Assembly: GCA_000433115.1 (NCBI GenBank)
Contig: FR892152.1
Span: 1,897 to 9,103 of the forward strand
DNA length: 7,207 nt
Source: Ruminococcus sp. CAG:382
GTDB taxonomy: Bacteria > Bacillota > Clostridia > Oscillospirales > CAG-382
Reading direction: 5' to 3'
Of the stretch, positions 1 through 5,473 are shown in pieces. How positions within the stretch are numbered: position 1 is the stretch's first letter; each line of letters starts with the position of its first letter. Both the position numbers and the translations under genes were made by a program. A model generated the notes under the pieces. It worked only from the letters and a program-made list of their open reading frames with translations. It was not told the DNA's origin and made no database searches.

Positions 1-588
1 CTGAATCCCCGTTGTAATGATGTCTCTTGCCTTTTCCTCGGCGGTTTCTTTGTATTCGCTTTCGATTTCGGAAAGCTTCATCGCCATTTCGTGACGTGCT
101 TCCTCTTCCACGCGGGAGATAAGCGTCGTTTTGGCCTCCTCGCTCGTCATTCCGGCGAGGTTTTGCAGGACCTCAAGCTGCTGTGCCTTGACTTCTTCGA
201 TCTTTGCTTTCAGCTCGTCTGCCTGTTTGATTTTCTGATTCAGTATCTCATCTTTTTTGTCGTATTGCTCGCTCTTGCGGTCAAGGCTTTCTTCCTTTTG
301 AAGAACACGCTTTTCCTGACGCTGCAGGTCTGCACGGCGTTCCTTCAGTTCACGGTCTGCCTCGTTCTTGATGCGAAGCGATTCCTCTTTTGCTTCAAGC
401 AGGAATTCCTTTTTCTTTGTCTCGCCCTCTTTTTTTGCTTCCTCGCGGATGCGGCTCGCTTCGACTTCGGCTGATTTTATGAGCTTTTCGGAAACTCTCT
501 TGCGGTATGTGAAGCCCGCAAAGGCACCTATCAGCCCGAAAACGACGGCAGAGGCGACGGCAATAAGGATCACCACTGGTGTGGACAT
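1..588 (-). CDS. rny: Ribonuclease Y, N-terminal part (runs off the left edge)
   Basis: RNase Y is a membrane-anchored endoribonuclease that starts decay and processing of many mRNAs in Firmicutes. The 196 visible codons begin with a hydrophobic anchor (about residues 4-26, MSTPVVILIAVASAVVF onward) followed by basic TYRKR. A long charged coiled coil follows, rich in Glu, Lys and Arg (about 30-180), and the visible end reads KARDIITTGIQ, the segment just before the KH domain in this family. The KH and HD nuclease domains lie outside the window; family members are about 510-520 residues. The ATG at 586-588 has an excellent GGAGG at 597-601, 8 nt upstream. The gene has its own promoter and a long leader, described separately. 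The reading frame is intact to position 1. Identification rests on the anchor plus coiled-coil layout and resemblance to Bacillus subtilis RNase Y. Confidence 0.93.
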   Translation of the reverse strand, partial: MSTPVVILIAVASAVVFGLIGAFAGFTYRKRVSEKLIKSAEVEASRIREEAKKEGETKKKEFLLEAKEESLRIKNEADRELKERRADLQRQEKRVLQKEESLDRKSEQYDKKDEILNQKIKQADELKAKIEEVKAQQLEVLQNLAGMTSEEAKTTLISRVEEEARHEMAMKLSEIESEYKETAEEKARDIITTGIQ

Positions 589-851
589 AGATTAAACCTC
601 CATAAATTTTATCAATCTATGTTCCCGATAAAATATTCAATGTATGTTCGGATACGGCAAGCCGAAACGGTGCTGCCCATCCTGAAAAAGGATTTGAAAC
701 GCGCAAAAGAGCGCGTCAGAGCGCAAGCCGACCGAGCCGTACAGTAAAGCGCGGCGCTCCGGTGACATTCCTATGATGTTTATATTTCAGCATTCAAATG
801 CCGTTACAGCTTGCTTGTACATCTATTATTAAATCGAAAAACATCCGATAT
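589..851 (-). promoter_or_regulatory. Long, stem-loop-rich 5' leader of rny
   Basis: From the predicted start site near 851 to the rny ATG there are about 260 nt with no convincing gene. Several inverted repeats could fold in the minus-strand RNA: 839-845 with 775-781 (7 bp), 719-724 with 754-759 (6 bp, GC-rich), 699-704 with 711-716 (6 bp ACGCGC/GCGCGT, 6-nt loop), 679-683 with 689-693 (5 bp), and 606-613 with 627-634 (8 bp ATTTTATC/GATAAAAT) ending 4 nt before the GGAGG. I do not recognise a known riboswitch or 6S RNA pattern. A separate small RNA inside this stretch cannot be excluded, although there is no clear terminator before rny. Translation of rny could be affected by the last hairpin; that is inference. 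Confidence 0.45.
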
Positions 852-857
852 CGGTTT

Positions 858-886
858 ATTATAAAACACACGGTACGAAATGTAAA
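858..886 (-). promoter_or_regulatory. Sigma-A-type promoter of rny
   Basis: On the minus strand a -35 box TTTACA (881-886) and a -10 box TATAAT (858-863) are separated by exactly 17 bp. The DNA upstream of the -35 (898-931) is AT-rich with A/T runs and could act as an UP element. Transcription would start near 850-852, inside or beside the perfect palindrome CCGATATCGG (845-854). It points towards rny, the next gene on that strand. Confidence 0.75.
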
Positions 887-979
887 GTAGGTGAGGAACG
901 ATTTTCTGAAAATTTACTTTTTGTTAAAAAATGATTTCCCGTCCCGGAGCATCGCCGCATCATACGTGCGGTAATGGCC
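887..979. other. Gene-free spacer between the rny promoter and the MITE
   Basis: No credible coding sequence is seen. The stretch holds an AT-rich block (898-931, including the inverted repeat ATTTTC-T-GAAAAT at 901-913) and a small 5-bp hairpin (CCGCA 955-959 with TGCGG 967-971). Neither looks like a complete intrinsic terminator. Before the MITE arrived this sequence would have directly followed the zinc-ribbon gene. Confidence 0.5.
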
Positions 980-1147
980 TAAGGCATCACCGCGTAAATC
1001 CGATGGTGCAATTGCGCAGTCGGATTTTTCGTCAGATGAAACAAAAATTCGCAGGCTGTAGTGGAGCTACAGACAAGAATTTTTTTGAAATATGGCGGAA
1101 AAGATGCAAGCAAGTGTGCCGCTCGGGCTTTGCGCGGTGATGCCTTA
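980..1147. mobile_element. MITE-like non-coding insertion with 15-bp terminal inverted repeats
   Basis: The ends are a perfect inverted repeat: TAAGGCATCACCGCG at 980-994 and its complement at 1133-1147. After one mismatch it continues for 3 more pairs, and C979 and G1148 also pair. If the outer TA on each side is a duplicated target, the element is 164 bp (982-1145); TA duplication is typical of the IS630/Tc1-mariner group, so a non-autonomous relative of that group is possible. The interior has further foldback structure: AAATCCGA 996-1003 with TCGGATTT 1020-1027, AAAAATTC 1043-1050 with GAATTTTT 1077-1084, and CTGTAG 1056-1061 with CTACAG 1067-1072. There is no transposase; open frames across it are short, without ribosome sites, and run through the repeats. 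It sits between two co-directional minus-strand genes. Family assignment is inference; the repeat structure is directly visible. Confidence 0.75.
1043..1084. terminator. Possible bidirectional terminator inside the MITE
   Basis: A nested foldback (AAAAATTC 1043-1050 / GAATTTTT 1077-1084 around CTGTAG 1056-1061 / CTACAG 1067-1072) gives a hairpin flanked by an A run on one side and a T run on the other, whichever strand is read. For the minus-strand zinc-ribbon transcript this is the first terminator-like structure after the stop codon, about 60 nt downstream. The stem has unpaired bases between the inner and outer parts and the GC content is modest, so strength is uncertain. Confidence 0.35.
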
Positions 1148-1546
1148 GATCTTCACTTCGAATTCCCTGCCGCACTTCGGACATCTGGTCGTATGCTTCC
1201 CTTTTTTTGCTGGCAGGCGCAGTGTTGCCCGGCAGGACGGACATCTGCGATAGCGGAAGCTGCGATAGTCCCTTATGCGCATATACGTTCTTTTGAAAAA
1301 TCCGGTGAATGCGTTACGCATACTCAGATATTTCCTGTTTTCCCTCTGTCTTGCGGGAATATTCCGTGAAAAAAGCCGTGAAAACTGCCACATGAGAATG
1401 CCGAGCAGCATCACATAAATTATCCACGTCCTGACAAAGCAGTTCACAAGCACAAGAACGAAAAAAACGATATTCGTAAACCGGTAAAGCTCGTCCGCGC
1501 CGTAACGTCCGTACATGAATCTGATGAATTTATCCCTGAATTTCAT
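1145..1546 (-). CDS. Small membrane protein with C-terminal zinc ribbon, function unknown
   Basis: This is a 133-residue protein with a basic N-terminus (MKFRDKFIRFMYGRYG) and two hydrophobic segments, about 24-38 (NIVFFVLVLVN) and 41-55 (WIIYVMLLGILMW), separated by a single Arg-Thr. A basic stretch with many Arg and Lys follows. The C-terminus carries CPSC (C102, C105) and CPKC (C122, C125), a four-cysteine zinc ribbon with a 16-residue spacer. Similar two-helix zinc-ribbon proteins are, to my knowledge, common in Clostridia but have no assigned function. ATG at 1546 is preferred because it overlaps the GNAT stop as ATGA, which suggests translational coupling; a TTG at 1558 in frame is less likely because the nearest AGG lies almost on top of it. 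The stop TAA (1145-1147) is formed by the MITE end. Binding of zinc, and any role in nucleic-acid or protein contact, is inference. Confidence 0.8.
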   Translation of the reverse strand: MKFRDKFIRFMYGRYGADELYRFTNIVFFVLVLVNCFVRTWIIYVMLLGILMWQFSRLFSRNIPARQRENRKYLSMRNAFTGFFKRTYMRIRDYRSFRYRRCPSCRATLRLPAKKGKHTTRCPKCGREFEVKI

Positions 1547-2076
1547 TTGTCGGCACAACCTTTCATGACGGTATTTTTCAGATAATCGGTAAACTTCCCG
1601 AACATATCGGGAGAAATCGCCGAAGGGCTTGACATGACAACAAGCTCGTGCCCTTCCATACCTTTGTGATACGGCGGATGCACATGAAAAAACGAATTTT
1701 CCGCATATCCGGCGCGTTCGTAAAAGCCCTTGCGCCGTATGGCGATATCATCGGTCGGCGGGTCGATTTCGAGTATTGTCGTTTTGTCCTTTTGTGCGAG
1801 CAGCGCAAGCGCCTTCGTGCCGTATCCGGCACCGCGAAGAGACGGAAGAATGCAGAAATGCTCCACGTATATGAAATCGTCGGTCTCCCAGCTGAGTACC
1901 TCGCCCACAAACGTGCCGCCGTCAAATATCAGATCAAAGTGATATTCGGGCTCGTTCATGATATCCGCCTGTGACCGTGACTCGCGCTGTTCGTGATAAG
2001 GGAAGCTCTGCGCATAAAGCTCCGCCGCAGCCCTGTATTCGGGGTTGTCACAAGATGTAAGCCTCAGAAATTTCAT
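1543..2076 (-). CDS. GNAT-family N-acetyltransferase
   Basis: The protein has 177 residues. GNAT enzymes transfer an acyl group from acetyl-CoA to an amine of a small molecule or protein; the substrate here is unknown. The acetyl-CoA-binding motif A is visible at about 74-92 (FCILPSLRGAGYGTKAL, with R81-G82-x-G84-x-G86 as the pyrophosphate loop). It follows a beta strand with VEH and is followed by LEIDPP and a C-terminal GFYERAGY segment typical of the fold. The tail (HPPYHKGMEGHELVVMSS) resembles uncharacterised Clostridia GNATs. ATG at 2076 is chosen because the promoter would start RNA near 2104, leaving no leader for the ATG at 2103, whereas CAGGGG lies 11 nt before 2076. An even longer frame exists upstream but would read back across the divergent promoters. 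It overlaps the following zinc-ribbon gene by ATGA, so the two are probably co-transcribed. Confidence 0.88.
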   Translation of the reverse strand: MKFLRLTSCDNPEYRAAAELYAQSFPYHEQRESRSQADIMNEPEYHFDLIFDGGTFVGEVLSWETDDFIYVEHFCILPSLRGAGYGTKALALLAQKDKTTILEIDPPTDDIAIRRKGFYERAGYAENSFFHVHPPYHKGMEGHELVVMSSPSAISPDMFGKFTDYLKNTVMKGCADK

Positions 2077-2110
2077 AAAAACGGTCGCCCCTGTATCAGT
2101 CATGAACGCT

Positions 2111-2139
2111 ATTATACATTTTTTTGTAAAAAAAATCAA
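2111..2139 (-). promoter_or_regulatory. Promoter of the GNAT/zinc-ribbon pair
   Basis: On the minus strand a -35 box TTGATT (2134-2139) and a -10 box TATAAT (2111-2116) are 17 bp apart. The spacer is almost entirely an A/T tract, a run of seven T and a run of eight A around GT on the plus strand, which would make it strongly bent. RNA would start near 2104, giving a leader of about 28 nt to the ATG at 2076. Confidence 0.65.
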
Positions 2140-2168
2140 TACATTAATTGTTAATTCGCTCTCACGGG

Positions 2169-2197
2169 TTGACAAGAGAAAAAGTGCGTTGTATAAT
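2169..2197 (+). promoter_or_regulatory. Consensus sigma-A promoter of the desulfurase-thiI operon
   Basis: TTGACA (2169-2174) and TATAAT (2192-2197) are separated by 17 bp, a perfect match to the housekeeping consensus. Transcription would start near 2204, leaving a leader of about 44 nt. It diverges from the GNAT promoter, with 29 bp between the two -35 boxes. That space contains the AT-rich inverted repeat ATTAA-TTG-TTAAT (2143-2155), a possible operator or simply an UP element. Confidence 0.85.
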
Positions 2198-2236
2198 ATT
2201 ATGATTAGAATGCCATACGTGTGTTCATATTCAAAC

Positions 2237-2241
2237 GGAGG
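2237..2241 (+). promoter_or_regulatory. Ribosome binding site that fixes the TTG start of the desulfurase
   Basis: GGAGG lies 6 nt before TTG 2248-2250. An in-frame GTG at 2221 has no ribosome site and would add nine residues ahead of the conserved start. With the TTG the protein begins M-I-Y-L-D-N-A-A-T, the standard N-terminus of NifS/IscS-type enzymes. Confidence 0.85.
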
Positions 2242-2247
2242 CTTAAT

Positions 2248-3387
2248 TTGATATATCTCGACAACGCCGCGACCTCGCGTCCGTATGAATCGGCGGTAAA
2301 AGCGGCTGAAGAAGCAATAAGAAACTACGGCAACCCGTCGTCGTCGCACAAAGCGGGCAGAGACGGCGCATACATACTCGAAAACGCACGCAGACAGGTG
2401 GCATCGGCTTTCGGCTGCAAGCCGGAAAACCTCACCTTTACCTCAGGCGGCACAGAGGCAAACAACCTCGCGATTTTTTCGCTTGCACGCAAAAACCGCC
2501 GCGCCGGAAGCAGAATAATCACCGACCTGACCGAGCATCCGTCCGCGCTCGCACCCGTCGAAGCGCTGGCAGCCGAGGGCTTTGAGATCGTGTATATCCC
2601 CATGACGGGCGGCAAAGCCGACCTTGACGCACTTGCCGAAAAGGCAAAGGGCGCCTGTCTCGTTTCGTTCATGCACGCAAACAACCAGACAGGCTGTCTT
2701 ACGGACATAAAAGCCGTCCGTGAAACTCTTGACGCCGTCGGTTCGGGAGCGCTGTTCCACTGCGACGCTGTGCAGGCGTTTTGCAAGACAGACGCAAAAA
2801 CCGCCGTTTTGCCCGTAAAATACTGCGACACCGTAAGCGTATCGGCTCATAAGCTGGGCGGCTTCAAAGGCTGCGGCGCATTGTATCACGGCGAAAGGGC
2901 AAAGCTCCTTCCCCTCATACGCGGCGGCGATCAGGAAAACGGCATCCGCGGCGGAACGGAAAACACCGTCGGCATCGCGGCGTTCGGTGCAGCCTGTGCC
3001 GAAAACATCGCCCATCCCGAATACCGCACACATGTCGCCGCTCTTCGCAGCCGCTTCATCGACGGTGCAAAAAACGCGCTCGGCGATATGATCGGATTCT
3101 TCATACCTCCGCATCATGTCGAAAACATTGTGAATTTCGCGATAAACGGGCTGAAAAGCGAGGTATGTCTGAATTATCTTTCGTCGAAGGACATCTGTAT
3201 ATCATCGTCGTCCGCCTGTTCGGTCCGCGCAAAGAAAAACACCGTGCTCCCCGCATACGGTCTGCCTCAGAGCTACACCGATTGCGCCGTGAGAGTCGGA
3301 TTTTCACATTTCAATACCGACGACGAGGTCGACACACTCATAAACGAACTGAAAAACGCCGCTGCTTTTGCGGTAAGAAAAAGGTAA
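2248..3387 (+). CDS. nifS: Cysteine desulfurase (NifS/IscS family), probable sulfur donor for ThiI
   Basis: This is a cytosolic PLP enzyme that converts L-cysteine to alanine and leaves a persulfide on its catalytic cysteine. The 379-residue length is normal. Visible landmarks are IYLDNAAT (2-9), GNPSSSHKAGR, TFTSGGTEANNLA (63-75, PLP phosphate contacts), TEHPS with His97, HCDAVQ with Asp173, the PLP lysine in SAHKLGG (Lys202), GIRGGTENT, and the mobile loop ISSSSACS with Cys324. The usual NNE in the MHANNQTG segment (142-149) reads NNQ, a mild departure. It lies 5 nt before thiI. This matches the paired desulfurase-ThiI arrangement known from Bacillus subtilis (NifZ-ThiI), where a dedicated desulfurase feeds a ThiI that lacks a rhodanese domain, so tRNA 4-thiouridine synthesis is the likeliest job. 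No iscU or sufU scaffold gene is adjacent. The symbol denotes the family, not a role in nitrogen fixation. Confidence 0.93.
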   Translation: MIYLDNAATSRPYESAVKAAEEAIRNYGNPSSSHKAGRDGAYILENARRQVASAFGCKPENLTFTSGGTEANNLAIFSLARKNRRAGSRIITDLTEHPSALAPVEALAAEGFEIVYIPMTGGKADLDALAEKAKGACLVSFMHANNQTGCLTDIKAVRETLDAVGSGALFHCDAVQAFCKTDAKTAVLPVKYCDTVSVSAHKLGGFKGCGALYHGERAKLLPLIRGGDQENGIRGGTENTVGIAAFGAACAENIAHPEYRTHVAALRSRFIDGAKNALGDMIGFFIPPHHVENIVNFAINGLKSEVCLNYLSSKDICISSSSACSVRAKKNTVLPAYGLPQSYTDCAVRVGFSHFNTDDEVDTLINELKNAAAFAVRKR

Positions 3388-3392
3388 ATGCA

Positions 3393-4568
3393 ATGAAAGA
3401 AGTTATTCTGCTGAAATACGGCGAGATCGTCCTCAAGGGACTAAACCGCGGCTATTTCGATAAATTACTGCTCCGTCGAGTCAAGGCGGTTCTGAACTCC
3501 TTCGGCGGCGAATACGACACACATTACTCCCAGTCAACACTTGTGATACGTCCGCGTAACGATGATTGCGACGTGCGCGGGCTTGCCGATATGCTGAAGA
3601 AGGTGTTCGGCATCGCCGCCGTATGCGTAGGCATCGAGTGCGAAAAGAACATGGATGCGGTGCGCCGCGCGGTGAAGGACAACTGCCGCCGTCTCATAGG
3701 AAACGCGAAGACCTTCAAATGCATCGCAAAACGCAGTGACAAGCATTTTGGACTGACTTCTCCGCAGATCTGCGCCGTGTGCGGCGGAGACATACTTGAA
3801 ACTCTCCCCTATCTCAGAGTCGATGTCGAACATCCCGAGGTAGCGGTGACAATAGAAATACGCGATGATGCCGCATTCGTACACGGCGGCGGCGAAAAAG
3901 CGGTCGGCGGAATGCCCGTCGGCTCCAACGGCAGGGCGATGCTCCTGCTTTCCGGCGGCATAGACAGCCCCGCCGCCGGATATATGATAGCAAAACGCGG
4001 CGTCGAGATCGACGCAGTGTACTTCGAAACTCCGCCGTATACCGGCGACGCGGCACGTGAAAAGGTCATGTCACTTGCGAAGATACTTGCGGGCTATACC
4101 GGAAAGATTTATGTCAACACGATCCCGATAACCGAAATACAGCAGGCGATAGCCGACAACTGTGAGGAAAAATACTTCACGATCCTCCTTCGCCGCTTCA
4201 TGATGCGCCTTGCCGAAAAAACGGCGAAAAACGTCGGCTGCTCTGCGCTTGTGACCGGCGAATCGGTGGGTCAGGTCGCAAGCCAGACCATTGAGGCACT
4301 GTATATGACAAACTCCGCGGTGTCGCTTCCCGTGTTCCGCCCCTGCATCGGCATGGACAAGGACGAAATCGTCACCCTCGCGCGGAAAATCGGCACATTT
4401 GAGACCTCGTCGCTTCCTTATGACGACTGCTGTGTGATGTTCACCCCGCACCACCCCTGTCTTCGCCCCACACTTGATGAGATCCTTGAGCAGGAAAGCC
4501 GTCTTGACGTCGATGCGCTTACGGAAGCCGCCTTTGCGAAGAAGGAAACGACAAAAATACTGCTCTGA
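3393..4568 (+). CDS. thiI: tRNA 4-thiouridine synthase (tRNA sulfurtransferase) ThiI, rhodanese-less form
   Basis: ThiI adenylates U8 of tRNA and replaces its oxygen with sulfur to give 4-thiouridine; in some bacteria it also serves thiazole synthesis. The 391-residue protein starts with the N-terminal ferredoxin-like region (VILLKYGEIVLKGLNR), then a THUMP domain (about 60-165), then the linker HGGGEKAVGGMPVGSNGRA, and the ATP-pyrophosphatase PP-loop SGGIDS (187-192). The adenylation domain continues with GESVGQVASQT and RPCIGMDKDEIV, then DDCCVMFTPHHP. It ends without the C-terminal rhodanese domain found in Escherichia coli, so an external persulfide donor is needed; the desulfurase just upstream fits. 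ATG 3393 has AAAGG 8 nt upstream. A longer in-frame start inside the desulfurase gene is rejected because the extra residues are not ThiI-like. Confidence 0.95.
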   Translation: MKEVILLKYGEIVLKGLNRGYFDKLLLRRVKAVLNSFGGEYDTHYSQSTLVIRPRNDDCDVRGLADMLKKVFGIAAVCVGIECEKNMDAVRRAVKDNCRRLIGNAKTFKCIAKRSDKHFGLTSPQICAVCGGDILETLPYLRVDVEHPEVAVTIEIRDDAAFVHGGGEKAVGGMPVGSNGRAMLLLSGGIDSPAAGYMIAKRGVEIDAVYFETPPYTGDAAREKVMSLAKILAGYTGKIYVNTIPITEIQQAIADNCEEKYFTILLRRFMMRLAEKTAKNVGCSALVTGESVGQVASQTIEALYMTNSAVSLPVFRPCIGMDKDEIVTLARKIGTFETSSLPYDDCCVMFTPHHPCLRPTLDEILEQESRLDVDALTEAAFAKKETTKILL

Positions 4569-4607
4569 CAACAGTGAAAATTTTTCTTTGAAGGAATGAT
4601 ACATAGT

Positions 4608-5087
4608 ATGAACGAAAAAACCGAAAAACTTGTTGCCATGCTTGCAAAGCGCGGCAAAAAGCTGACGACTGCGGAAAGCTGCACCGGCGGCATGATAGCC
4701 TCCGAGATAACATCGGTACCCGGAGCAAGCCATGTGTTCGAAGGCGGCTTTATCACCTATTCCGAACGGCTTAAGGAAAAAATGCTGGGAGTTTCCGCGG
4801 GACTCATATCCCGTATCGGCGTTGTCAGCGAAGATGTCGCGCGCGACATGGCAGACGGAGCACTCCGCCGCAGCGATGCCGATATCGCCGTCGCCGTAAC
4901 CGGCTTTGCAGGACCGACAGGCGGCACAAAAGAAGCGCCCGTCGGCACGGTATGGTTTGCGGTAGCGGCAAAAGAAGGCGCGTTTGCCCGCAGCTTCCGC
5001 TTTGATGGCAATCGTGAAGCGGTGAGAGAACAGGCAGTTGAGAAAGCAATCGAGCTTCTCACTGAAGGAACGGAGCTTTATTTATGA
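4608..5087 (+). CDS. pncC: Nicotinamide-nucleotide amidase (stand-alone CinA C-terminal domain)
   Basis: The 159-residue protein matches the CinA C-terminal (PncC) family, which deamidates nicotinamide mononucleotide to nicotinic acid mononucleotide in NAD salvage. Diagnostic segments are TAESCTGG (21-28), GASHVFEGGFITYS (39-52), LGVS, and AVTGFAGPTGGT (96-107). Ser24, Tyr51 and Lys56 sit where the Ser/Tyr/Lys catalytic residues of the family are expected; I infer this from spacing. The N-terminal molybdopterin-binding-like domain of full-length CinA is absent, as is common in Clostridia. ATG 4608 is favoured over ATG 4596, because the AAGGA at 4591-4595 touches the latter; even so its 12-nt distance to 4608 is long, so the start is not certain. 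It follows thiI by 39 nt without a terminator and overlaps nusB by 4 nt. Confidence 0.9.
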   Translation: MNEKTEKLVAMLAKRGKKLTTAESCTGGMIASEITSVPGASHVFEGGFITYSERLKEKMLGVSAGLISRIGVVSEDVARDMADGALRRSDADIAVAVTGFAGPTGGTKEAPVGTVWFAVAAKEGAFARSFRFDGNREAVREQAVEKAIELLTEGTELYL

Positions 5088-5473
5088 CACGACACGACAG
5101 CCGCTGTACGGCAGTCTGCCTGCTGTTTGAATATTCATTCGGCGGCGACAGAAACGAAATCCTTGAAAACGCCGCAAACGAGCGCGGAGACGAGATCTCC
5201 GCATTTGCGAAAAGCCTTTATAACGGCGTAATCGACAACCTTGAAGCCGTCGATGAAACCGTGCGCACCGCCGTACTCAACCGCGACGAATCGCGCATAC
5301 CCCGCGTGGTGCGTGCCGTGCTCCGCGACGCCGCATATGAACTGAAATACGCTCCGGAGCCCGTTCCCATCGAAATAATCGCCAACGAGGCGGTGGAGAT
5401 CTGTCGCGAATACGGCGAACACGCCATGACCGGCTTTGTCCACGGCGTAATCGGGAAAATGGTCAATGGATAA
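5084..5473 (+). CDS. nusB: Transcription antitermination factor NusB
   Basis: NusB pairs with NusE (ribosomal protein S10) and binds boxA RNA to promote antitermination on rRNA operons. The 129-residue, mostly helical protein shows the family landmarks: an N-terminal Arg-containing helix (TRHDSRCTAVCLLFEY), the middle segment SRIPRVVRAVLRDAAYELKY, PIEIIANEAVEICREYG where the family usually has INEAVELA, and FVHGVIGKM where FVNGVL is usual. It is slightly shorter than the E. coli protein (139 residues). The start ATG overlaps the pncC stop (ATGA) and has CGGAG 8 nt upstream. Its 3' end overlaps xseA by 8 nt. Neighbouring nusB and xseAB is a common Firmicutes order. The match is somewhat divergent at the N-terminus but context and C-terminal motifs agree. 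Confidence 0.9.
   Translation: MTRHDSRCTAVCLLFEYSFGGDRNEILENAANERGDEISAFAKSLYNGVIDNLEAVDETVRTAVLNRDESRIPRVVRAVLRDAAYELKYAPEPVPIEIIANEAVEICREYGEHAMTGFVHGVIGKMVNG

Noticed and set aside
619..747. Plus-strand 42-codon frame (starts MFPIKYSMY) within the rny leader
   Set aside because: It has no ribosome binding site or promoter, lies opposite the rny leader, and its GC-rich part overlaps the inverted repeats. Chance is more likely than a gene.
640..771. Minus-strand 43-codon frame (starts MSPERRALLY) and an adjacent frame in the rny leader, examined for a RecX-like remnant
   Set aside because: RecX often precedes rny in Firmicutes, so these frames were checked, but neither shows RecX-like sequence. 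The ATG has AGGA immediately adjacent rather than at a working distance.
931..1140. Plus-strand frame of 69 codons over the MITE
   Set aside because: It runs through the terminal repeats and hairpins, has no ribosome site, and its residues show no recognisable protein pattern.
2201..2251. Possible 16-codon leader peptide whose stop overlaps the desulfurase TTG start as TTGA
   Set aside because: The first ATG lies at or before the predicted transcription start, neither it nor the ATG at 2210 has a ribosome site, and it contains only one cysteine codon. The overlap is probably coincidental.
2077..2349. N-terminal extension of the GNAT frame to 2349 or a start at 2103
   Set aside because: The extension reads through the divergent promoters and into the desulfurase gene, and its sequence is not GNAT-like. 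ATG 2103 would begin almost exactly at the predicted start of RNA without a ribosome site.
3165..3392. Upstream in-frame extension of thiI into the desulfurase gene
   Set aside because: The extra residues are an out-of-frame reading of the desulfurase C-terminus. The ATG at 3393 has a good ribosome site and gives the standard ThiI N-terminus.
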